NCBI GenBank assembly: GCA_965603355.1
Contig: CBFDCQ010000082.1
Location: forward strand, 1-13,893
DNA: 13,893 bases
Source of the DNA: CBFDCQ01 sp965603355
GTDB taxonomy: Bacteria > Hydrogenedentota > CAZGCA01 > CBFDCQ01
Direction of reading: 5' to 3'
Below, piece by piece: positions 1-6,100 of the stretch. Each line of letters opens with the position of its first letter. The stretch's first letter is position 1. A program made the position numbers and the translations under genes. A model generated the notes under the pieces. It searched no databases. It was not told the origin of the DNA and saw only the letters and a list, made by a program, of their open reading frames with translations.

Positions 1-91
1 CCTCCCGGACCGTCATACGACCCTCTACTATACCTTCGAACTCCACCTTGCGACGCCTCTCCTTCGCACTCATCAACAATTCTCCCTCCAT
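1..91 (-). CDS. Transposase N-terminus, ISNCY-like (partial, runs off left edge)
   Basis: Thirty codons are visible, from ATG at 91 down to the window edge. The peptide starts MEGELLMSAKERRRKVEFEG and continues with a segment reading EGRMTVRE. A basic start followed by a short helix and a 'G-x-M-T-V-R-E' turn resembles the first helix-turn-helix of ISNCY/IS1202-type and related integrase-like transposases; this is recognition by eye and the catalytic DDE part lies outside the window. The ATG at 91 is preferred because a full Shine-Dalgarno (AAGGAGG, 97-103 on the minus strand) lies 5 nt upstream; an internal ATG at 73 has no such site. The IS-like repeats at 119-160 lie immediately upstream, as expected for an element end. 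Confidence 0.55.
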   Translation of the reverse strand, partial: MEGELLMSAKERRRKVEFEGIVEGRMTVRE

Positions 92-96
92 AATCA

Positions 97-114
97 CCTC
101 CTTCTCAAAGGAGG
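97..114 (-). promoter_or_regulatory. Hairpin that masks the transposase ribosome binding site
   Basis: On the minus strand CCTCCTT (114-108), loop TGAG (107-104) and AAGGAGG (103-97) form a perfect 7-bp stem. The downstream arm is the Shine-Dalgarno of the transposase starting at 91, so folding would sequester it. RBS-masking stems are known in several IS families, where they stop transcripts entering from outside from producing transposase. Function here is inferred from the geometry. Confidence 0.55.
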
Positions 115-118
115 TTAC

Positions 119-160
119 CATAGAGGACATTTCTATCGAGCTCACAAGAGGACATTATCA
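119..160 (-). repeat. IS terminal repeats, left edge (two directly repeated motifs)
   Basis: Read on the minus strand, motif GATAATGTCCTC (159-148) is followed 25 bp later by TAGAAATGTCCTCTATG (135-119). The second copy is a perfect 17-bp match to the motif at 13853-13869 on the plus strand. Directly repeated subterminal motifs next to a transposase start are typical transposase binding sites. The exact outer boundary of the element and any target duplication cannot be fixed from one copy. Confidence 0.6.
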
Positions 161-190
161 CGGAGCTATGACAGCGGTTCCAGCTCGCCC

Positions 191-219
191 TTGACACGCC
201 GGATCATTTAAGCTAGACT
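191..219 (+). promoter_or_regulatory. Promoter of the C39-like peptidase gene
   Basis: TTGACA at 191-196 and TAGACT at 214-219 are separated by 17 bp, a near-consensus sigma-70 arrangement. Transcription would begin near 226, about 50 nt ahead of the ATG at 276. The promoter lies just outside the IS end repeats, so the insertion did not obviously displace it. Confidence 0.6.
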
Positions 220-275
220 TCCATAGGCAGGAATACCCTGCAGATGGCGGTTCATTTTGAGGGGAAGGTAGCGGT

Positions 276-1229
276 ATGAGGCGGATTCTTGTCGCTTCTC
301 TGACAATTCTTCTTGGTTTGTCTCTTGGTGTCACCTACGCCCAGACGTCCAAACTCCCCGAGGATGATTCTTATAGTACGACAGGACCTATCCCGCCTCC
401 CGGTGTGGTGTTCCAGAGGGCCACGAAAGATCTTGTTCCCGGGAAAGTGATCTCCGGCGTGCCGGAGTACCTCTGGTACAACGGTTGTGGTCCTACGGCT
501 GCCGGCATGGTAATAGGGTACTACGACGGGCTGGGCCACAAACTGGTGCCGGGCGACGCCACCACTCAAACCGCTGCTGCGAATAAGATGATTGCCAGCG
601 CTGAGCACTATGATGATTACTCTCTTCCGCTCGACACGCGCGATGACATCCAGCCTGACAGGTCGGAATGGCCATCGGGGGACGAACATCAGGACAACTG
701 CGTGGCAGACTACATGAGAACATCTCAGAGTGTACTTGATCTGCCTTACGGGTGGAGCCGGTTTTCCGACGTCGATGACGCGTTTGAAGGGTATCTGCAC
801 GAAGTAACTCCCTGGGTGTCCATGTCCGTTCAGAACCTGTCTTGGGAAGATCTGACCTGGGAGGACTTCCGCGCGGAGATCGACGCAGACAGGCCGGTCG
901 TTCTTCTCGTCGATACAGATGCGGACGGCGCGTCGGACCACTTTGTGACCGCTATCGGGTACGGGGATGACGATGGTACACCCATGTACGCGTGTTTCGA
1001 CACGTGGGAATTTGGCACAGGATGGTACGAGTTCGCCCAGAGAATCGAGGGACAGCCGTGGGGGATTTACGGAGCTACGTTTCTACACATAACCGGCCCC
1101 GCACTGACGCCGGCCAACAATTCGGTGGGCGTTGCGGCTGCAGCACTTGCTATCATAATTCTGGCCGCCGTGTATCTTAACAGGCGGTCGCCGGCCCGCC
1201 AACGTTCCGATTACCTCGGCAAGTCGTGA
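276..1229 (+). CDS. Secreted, C-terminally membrane-anchored C39-like cysteine peptidase
   Basis: A 317-residue protein with a Sec signal peptide (residues 1-22, hydrophobic core ending TYAQ) and a papain-fold peptidase domain of the C39-like type. The motif NGCGPTAAGM gives the nucleophile Cys71; DHFVTAIGY gives His222; ACFDTW gives Asp242 as the likely third catalytic residue. A hydrophobic helix at about 284-302 followed by NRR and a basic tail predicts a type I anchor with the catalytic domain outside the cytoplasm. ATG 276 is preceded by AAGG at 265-268 with 7-nt spacing. The Gln usually found a few residues before the Cys in C39 enzymes is not seen; Trp67 and Tyr68 occupy that stretch. 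No ABC transporter or double-Gly substrate is nearby, so bacteriocin processing is not indicated and the substrate is unknown. It stands alone and converges on purB, 20 bp away. Confidence 0.75.
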   Translation: MRRILVASLTILLGLSLGVTYAQTSKLPEDDSYSTTGPIPPPGVVFQRATKDLVPGKVISGVPEYLWYNGCGPTAAGMVIGYYDGLGHKLVPGDATTQTAAANKMIASAEHYDDYSLPLDTRDDIQPDRSEWPSGDEHQDNCVADYMRTSQSVLDLPYGWSRFSDVDDAFEGYLHEVTPWVSMSVQNLSWEDLTWEDFRAEIDADRPVVLLVDTDADGASDHFVTAIGYGDDDGTPMYACFDTWEFGTGWYEFAQRIEGQPWGIYGATFLHITGPALTPANNSVGVAAAALAIIILAAVYLNRRSPARQRSDYLGKS

Positions 1230-1249
1230 ATTGACTCACTGCGCCAGCC

Positions 1250-2683
1250 TCATACGTGCACGTCGGACTTCTCGCCGAGCAGCTCAGTGTACTTCTCCAT
1301 CACGGGCCTAATCTGCGCCTTGATGAACTCAGCGACCTGTTCAGGTGCGCGTCCGACGAACTTGCGCAGGTCCAGCAGCGACTCTATCTCACCGCGGCCC
1401 AGGGGTACTTCCGGGTCGGACGCGAGCCTTTCAATGAGGTCGTTATCCTTACCCTCCTCCTTGACCCGTCGCGCTGAGCTCATCGCGTGGTCGCGTATGA
1501 CAGCGTGGAGTTTCTGCCTGTCGCCACCGCGTTTAACGCACTCCATGAGGATCGTCTCGGTGGCCATGAAAGGAAGTTCCGCTTCGAGACGTTTTGCCAT
1601 CATTTCCGGGTATACCTCCGGATTCTCCATGACGTTCAGGTAGAGGTTCAGCACGGCGTCGCATGTCATGAACGCCTCGGGGATGTATATTCGCCGTATG
1701 GCCGAGTCGTCCAGCGTCCGTTCGAACCACTGCGTCGCGCTCGTGAACGACGCGTGCACCGGCGCGAGCATCAGGTGTCTGGCCAGCGAACACAACCGCT
1801 CGCAACGCATCGGATTGCGTTTGTAGGCCATGGCGGAGCTGCCCGTCTGTTTCTCCCCGAAGGGTTCCTCTACCTCCTTGAATCCCTGCAGCAGCCTCAT
1901 ATCCGTGGCGAACTTGTGCGCGCTTTCGCCGATTCCCGCCAGCACGGTCACAACGTGCGTATCGACTTTTCTCGGGTACGTCTGTCCGGTTACGGGAAAC
2001 GTCCTTGAGAATCCGAGTTTCTGCGCCACCAGCCGGTCAAGTCGTTTCACCTTGTCGTGGTCACCATCGAAGAGGTGCAGATATGACGCCTGCGTGCCGG
2101 TGGTACCCTTTGCCCCACGACATTTCATTTCTGCGAGCAACCGTTCCATCCCGTCAAGGTCGAACAGAAGATCCTGGGCCCACAGGACGGCTCTCTTGCC
2201 GACCGTGACCGGTTGAGCCGGCTGAAAGTGCGTCAGCCCGAGCGTCGGGAGATCGCTGTGCTTCTCGGCGAACTTCATGATCCTTTCGAGCACGTTAACG
2301 AGCAGTCCTCTGACGAGCATCAGGGCCTCGCGCATCAACAGCAGGTCCGTATTGCCGTTCAGGAACTCGCTGGTCGCGCCGAGGTGGATTATGGGTTTAG
2401 CCTTCGGACACTGCAGCCCGAACGCGTAAACGTGCGCCATGACGTCGTGCCGGATCTCGCGCTCCCGCGCTTTAGCCGTCTCGAAGTCAATGTTGTCCAA
2501 ATTCTGCCGCATTTCCTCGAGCTGTTCCGGCGTGATATCAAGTCCGAGCTCGCTCTGGGCTTCGGCAAGCGCCAGCCAGACGCGCCGCCACGTTGAGAAC
2601 TTTTTTTGCGGCGAGAACACCTCCACCATCTGCGGCGTTGCGAACCGCTCGACAAGGGGATTCACGTAGGTTGTCTGGTCCAT
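1250..2683 (-). CDS. purB: Adenylosuccinate lyase, eukaryote-like form
   Basis: Adenylosuccinate lyase (EC 4.3.2.2) splits SAICAR to AICAR and adenylosuccinate to AMP, each with release of fumarate, in cytosolic purine synthesis. At 477 residues the protein carries the superfamily signature GSSAMAYKRNP (281-291) with the catalytic Ser in the mobile loop, THFQPAQ (151-157) with the general acid His152, RHDVMAHV (78-85) and HLGATS (100-105). Segments such as QWFERTLDDSA, ELPFMATE and DNDLIERL closely match what I recall of human ADSL, so this is the long, metazoan-like subtype rather than the shorter Bacillus type. It is the last gene of the ycf46-like/TPR/purB operon, 15 bp behind the TPR gene. 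The ATG at 2683 has GAGGAG upstream, slightly far (about 11 nt). No purine-pathway neighbour is present. Confidence 0.95.
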   Translation of the reverse strand: MDQTTYVNPLVERFATPQMVEVFSPQKKFSTWRRVWLALAEAQSELGLDITPEQLEEMRQNLDNIDFETAKAREREIRHDVMAHVYAFGLQCPKAKPIIHLGATSEFLNGNTDLLLMREALMLVRGLLVNVLERIMKFAEKHSDLPTLGLTHFQPAQPVTVGKRAVLWAQDLLFDLDGMERLLAEMKCRGAKGTTGTQASYLHLFDGDHDKVKRLDRLVAQKLGFSRTFPVTGQTYPRKVDTHVVTVLAGIGESAHKFATDMRLLQGFKEVEEPFGEKQTGSSAMAYKRNPMRCERLCSLARHLMLAPVHASFTSATQWFERTLDDSAIRRIYIPEAFMTCDAVLNLYLNVMENPEVYPEMMAKRLEAELPFMATETILMECVKRGGDRQKLHAVIRDHAMSSARRVKEEGKDNDLIERLASDPEVPLGRGEIESLLDLRKFVGRAPEQVAEFIKAQIRPVMEKYTELLGEKSDVHV

Positions 2684-2698
2684 ATCTCTAACGGCTCC

Positions 2699-3547
2699 TC
2701 ACTCCTTCTTTGACTTACGGCTGCGGTCCAACGCAAACATCCGAGTCCAACGCGCCCGGGCGGACTCGACGTCTATAAGATAAACTATGCGTGAGCGGGA
2801 TGCTCTTGCCTCGGCAATGCCGCGTTTGGCCGGCGTGCATCCCGGATCGACATCCAGCGCCTGCTCATAATAGAATTTCGCCTGATCAAAAAAGCGCAAG
2901 ATTCTGAACGTGTCTCCCAGCTTCAGCCATGTAAACGCGTTAAGAGGGTTGAGGTGCGCTGATTCGGCGAGGTAGGCCGCGGCCGGAGCCGGATGGTGCG
3001 TGATCAAGTATACCAGCCCCGCCCAGAGACAGGCAGCCCACTGGGTCTGCGCAAGTTCGATGCTTCTCTCGAAGCAGTACCGCGCGTTCTGGGTACGGGT
3101 CGCGCTCGGCTTGCGCGTCAGTATTATCTCACCTCTCACGAACCAGGCATACCAATCCGCTTCGTCCTTTTCCACAGAGATGTCCGAGTAACTCATTGAC
3201 TCCGTATCGTGTTCCTGGTGAAGCAGCACGAGCGCCTTCAGAGCGTAAAACGGTCTCGTCATTCGGTAGAGCTGTAGCGCTTTTTCAACTGTGTCATCAG
3301 CCTTCTCGATCATGCCGAGGCGCACCAAACTGTCCACCAACCCTATCCACGCGTCGAACAAGCCGGAATCGAAACAGACCGCCTTCTCGTAGTATTCCGT
3401 GGCCTCGGTGAGTTGTCCGGAGTTCCTGCGGTTCTCCGCGATTCCGAACAAGGCGACGCTGTCGCCTTCTCCAACCGACACACCTTTGCGTCCGGCCTTC
3501 TTGCGCCGACCGGGGACAACCGGTTCTATCCACTTGAAAACGCTCAT
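2699..3547 (-). CDS. TPR-repeat protein of unknown function
   Basis: A 282-residue soluble protein with no signal peptide. Tetratricopeptide-like helix pairs are visible at about 29-60, 64-97, 132-166, 171-202 and 205-238; the clearest are GQLTEATEYYEKAVCFD and the final repeat ending YYEQALDVDPG. The first 25 residues are basic (GRRKKAGRKG) and the last 10 are again Lys/Arg rich, which could allow binding to an acidic partner or nucleic acid. TPR domains are protein-protein interaction scaffolds. It sits between the Ycf46-type ATPase (18 bp gap) and purB (15 bp gap) in one transcription unit, so a role as adaptor for the ATPase is the simplest guess but is inference. ATG 3547 is preceded by GGGGAG about 11 nt upstream. 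Confidence 0.8.
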   Translation of the reverse strand: MSVFKWIEPVVPGRRKKAGRKGVSVGEGDSVALFGIAENRRNSGQLTEATEYYEKAVCFDSGLFDAWIGLVDSLVRLGMIEKADDTVEKALQLYRMTRPFYALKALVLLHQEHDTESMSYSDISVEKDEADWYAWFVRGEIILTRKPSATRTQNARYCFERSIELAQTQWAACLWAGLVYLITHHPAPAAAYLAESAHLNPLNAFTWLKLGDTFRILRFFDQAKFYYEQALDVDPGCTPAKRGIAEARASRSRIVYLIDVESARARWTRMFALDRSRKSKKE

Positions 3548-3565
3548 CGACCGTATGGCTCCCCG

Positions 3566-5089
3566 TCAGGTGATGTCAGGCGGGCTCTCGGACGATGCCG
3601 GTCGAGCCCGCGTCTGCATCCACTGTCGGAAAAATGAGAGCTTCTCCTTCATAGTGACCGATAGCGGTACCGTCTCGCGTAGCGCGTTGAGTATATCGGG
3701 CGTTTCGACCTCCCGTTTTTCGGCGAACGAGTCGTGCATTCCCGAGACGATAGCTTCCTCGATCTCGGACCCGCTGAACCCTTCAGATTCTTTCGCCAGC
3801 ACGTCGAGATCGTATGCTTCGGGATCCCGTTTTCTCTTGGCCAGATGGATGGTGAAGATCTGACGTCTCTCGCGGGACGTCGGGAGATCAACGAAAAACA
3901 CCTCGTCGAACCTTCCTTTGCGCAACAGTTCGGGCGGAAGCGACTCTATGGAGTTAGCGGTAGCTACCACGAACACCGCGGAGTCTTTCTCCTGAATCCA
4001 GGTAAGGAACGTGCCCACGACGCGTGCAGTCGTGCCGGCGTCTGATATGGACGAGCTTGCGACCCCGGAGAATGCTTTCTCGATCTCGTCGATCCAGAGA
4101 ACAGCGGGCGCGATCGATTCAGCAGTCTTGATCGCTTTACGCATATTGCTTTCAGATGCACCTATAAACCCGGAAAAAATCAAGCTCATGTCCAGGCGCA
4201 ACAGGGGAAGGTTCCACAGAGTTGCGACTGTTTTTGCCACCAGGCTCTTACCGCACCCCTGTATTCCCACCAGCAGCGCTCCCTTCGGTTCAGGCAGGCC
4301 GTACAAGCGCGCTTCGTCGCTGAACGCGTTTCCCCGTTTCACAAGCCAGTCCTTCAGCACGTCCATCCCGCCGACGCTCTCCATCCGCTCGTCGGTCGAG
4401 AAATACTCGAGGAGCCCGGACTTGCGTACGACCTGTTTTTTCTCTTCCAGTACCGCCGGCACGTCTCCCGCATTGAGGGTGCCGTCCTTTACCATTGCGC
4501 GCGCGAACGCGTTCTCAGCTTCTTCCAGGGTAAGGCCGAGCGCGGCCTTGACGAGGTTGGCACGGTCCTCCGGCAGCAGATCCACCTTGAGACGGCGGTC
4601 GCGTGAGGCTCTGTGTATCAATTTGTCAAGAAGGGCGCCAAGATTATCCGATCGTGGCAGAGGCAGATCGACAATAGTGACGGATTTCTCCAGTTCCGTC
4701 GGAATGTCGAGAAGAGGGGATACGATTATGAGCGTCTTTTTGGTATGACGCAACGTGTGCGCCACATCCCTCATCTGGCGGATCATCTCGGGTTTCTTTA
4801 AATAGAGGTGAAAGTCCTTGAAGACGTAAAGCGCCGGTACTGTGGACTGCAGCACATGATTCAGCGCAACAAGCGGGTCCCGGGAATGTTCCTTGTAGGG
4901 TTCCTTTGTGTGCAGTTTCGCCAAGTGCCTCAGGCCGTCCGTAACGCTCCATTCGAAGATATCCTTCTTCTGATCCTGCGCAATACGAAGCAGTATCTGC
5001 TTGGCCCTGTTCTCCTCCCACGTGATGAGGTAGAGTATCGCGTACCGTGCGCGGATAAGCTCATCGATTTCAGCAGCGACATTCGGCAA
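3566..5089 (-). CDS. Ycf46-type AAA+ ATPase
   Basis: A 507-residue protein with an N-terminal alpha/beta domain (about 1-225) and a C-terminal AAA+ ATPase. Visible motifs are Walker A GIQGCGKS (275-282), Walker B LWIDEIEKAF (Asp334, Glu335), sensor-1 Asn379, second-region-of-homology arginines Arg390 and Arg393 in LRKGRFDEV, and a sensor-2 region FSGSEIEEAI (438-447). The combination of an N-terminal domain starting with an 'I-R-A-R-Y...I-Y-L-x-T-W-E' segment and this AAA module is that of Ycf46, a plastid and cyanobacterial ORF family widespread in bacteria. Its molecular role is poorly known; a link to inorganic carbon use has been reported in cyanobacteria, which need not apply here. The start is TTG at 5089, with GAGG 8 nt upstream (5098-5101); no ATG in frame fits better. 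First gene of a three-gene operon. Confidence 0.88.
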   Translation of the reverse strand: MPNVAAEIDELIRARYAILYLITWEENRAKQILLRIAQDQKKDIFEWSVTDGLRHLAKLHTKEPYKEHSRDPLVALNHVLQSTVPALYVFKDFHLYLKKPEMIRQMRDVAHTLRHTKKTLIIVSPLLDIPTELEKSVTIVDLPLPRSDNLGALLDKLIHRASRDRRLKVDLLPEDRANLVKAALGLTLEEAENAFARAMVKDGTLNAGDVPAVLEEKKQVVRKSGLLEYFSTDERMESVGGMDVLKDWLVKRGNAFSDEARLYGLPEPKGALLVGIQGCGKSLVAKTVATLWNLPLLRLDMSLIFSGFIGASESNMRKAIKTAESIAPAVLWIDEIEKAFSGVASSSISDAGTTARVVGTFLTWIQEKDSAVFVVATANSIESLPPELLRKGRFDEVFFVDLPTSRERRQIFTIHLAKRKRDPEAYDLDVLAKESEGFSGSEIEEAIVSGMHDSFAEKREVETPDILNALRETVPLSVTMKEKLSFFRQWMQTRARPASSESPPDIT

Positions 5090-5149
5090 CGGAGAGACCT
5101 CGCTAACTAATTGAAATCCGGAACATTACGCATCACTGGCTGCAGTAGA

Positions 5150-5178
5150 ATTCTATCACAGCGCGCCGGAGGTGTCAA
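5150..5178 (-). promoter_or_regulatory. Promoter of the ycf46-like/TPR/purB operon
   Basis: On the minus strand TTGACA (5178-5173) and TAGAAT (5155-5150) are 17 bp apart. Start of transcription would be near 5143, giving a leader of about 54 nt before the TTG at 5089. It is among the best promoter matches in the window and the only clear one for the three genes. Confidence 0.7.
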
Positions 5179-5281
5179 ACGTGATCTGGGCCGTTCCGCG
5201 TTGTAAGTGAGATTGCCCCGATTGTGCAACGGCTCTCGTTGGTACAGTGCCTTTGACGAAGTTCTAGCACCAGGCCGCTTG

Positions 5282-5931
5282 TCACGGGAACAAGGTCCGA
5301 AACAGAAATGATAGGAGGAACCCGAATCCAATCGTGAGAACCAATGGCATTGCACCCGCCAGGGCGAAGGTCCAGAACAAACGCTTCCAGCCGCCACCCA
5401 GTTTCTTGCGAAGAACGGTTATCTGCGTGATGAGGATAGCTGTTGCCAGGTCGGCAGGTCGACGAAGGCACGACGAAGGCATACGGCGATGAAACGCGAC
5501 CAGGAGAATCCGTCACCCGTATCGCCGATCCACAGGACCATGAACGGAATCGGGGCAGACAGCGGGATTGTTGCCAGCGCTAAGGGTAGCCCCAGACAGG
5601 CGAACCGCCCGCCTGCCATGCCAGCACCTTGAAGGCGGCGAGGAGACATCCCGGTGTAGAACCTGTTCGCAGCAAAGCATAGGGCCCCAATCCAGAGGTA
5701 ACCTGCCGCAACAAATGAGAGCATCCAATGGACAGCCTGTAGCTCGGTCGACGCGTTGGCAAGGTTGACAACGGAGAGATAATACAGAAGCACGCCCGAG
5801 AGCGCTTCACATGAAAGCAGCGGCCACCCGCTGCGCCCGAAATAAGTGGCCGTGTAGTAGCAGCCCAGACTCAACCCGAATAGCAGGTACAAAGAGGTGA
5901 TCGCCAGGTGTTTAGCAAGTTTCTTCAGCAT
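5282..5931 (-). pseudogene. Polytopic membrane protein, frame broken by an 11-bp duplication
   Basis: From ATG 5931 one frame runs to 5419 (170 residues), while a second frame from about 5482 to 5282 continues with membrane segments. The switch falls at a perfect tandem repeat of CGACGAAGGCA (5460-5470 and 5471-5481, plus-strand reading). Removing one copy joins the frames exactly and yields a 212-residue protein passing through RFIAVCLRRPADLATAILIT. In that restored protein hydrophobic segments lie at about 9-31, 43-60, 66-88, 110-134, 157-170 and 181-207, a coherent multi-pass inner-membrane protein. As it stands, translation would end with DLPTWQQLSSSRR and lose the last two segments. I do not recognise the family. 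It has its own promoter (5970-5999) and is divergent from the PilT-like gene. An assembly error, a recent inactivation or reversible slippage are all possible. Confidence 0.65.
5460..5481. repeat. Perfect 11-bp tandem duplication
   Basis: Two adjacent identical copies of CGACGAAGGCA. Eleven is not a multiple of three, so the second copy shifts the frame of the minus-strand membrane-protein gene. Deleting either copy restores one open frame from 5931 to 5282. Confidence 0.9.
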
Positions 5932-5969
5932 GACACGTATCTTCTTTCCACTTATTGTGAAGCGCTCCT

Positions 5970-5999
5970 ATTATACTCCGTGCACGGCATTGCGTCCAA
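5970..5999 (-). promoter_or_regulatory. Promoter of the membrane-protein (pseudo)gene
   Basis: On the minus strand TTGGAC (5999-5994) and a perfect TATAAT (5975-5970) are separated by 18 bp. Transcription would start near 5963, about 30 nt ahead of the ATG at 5931. Presence of an intact strong promoter argues that the gene was functional until recently. Confidence 0.6.
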
Positions 6000-6009
6000 C
6001 GCGATGGGA

Positions 6010-6039
6010 TTGACGGCGGGCGACGGATCGTGCTAGGAT
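6010..6039 (+). promoter_or_regulatory. Promoter of the PilT-like gene, extended -10
   Basis: TTGACG (6010-6015) and TAGGAT (6034-6039), 18 bp apart, with TGC directly ahead of the -10 (6031-6033), an extended -10 element. The start would be near 6046, 55 nt before the GTG codon at 6101. Confidence 0.5.
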
Positions 6040-6100
6040 CCAGCAAAGTAGCGTTGCGGGGGAATGTTGTGAGAGACATTGTGTGATGAGGTGATATGAA

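Noticed and set aside
252..941. A 229-codon minus-strand frame opposite the peptidase gene.
   Set aside because: The plus strand encodes a signal peptide and a peptidase active site in the right order; the minus frame has no recognisable features or ribosome binding site.
5175..5516. A 113-codon minus-strand frame over the damaged membrane-protein gene.
   Set aside because: It is the third frame of that gene, hydrophilic where the other frames show membrane segments, and it runs into the operon promoter at 5150-5178.
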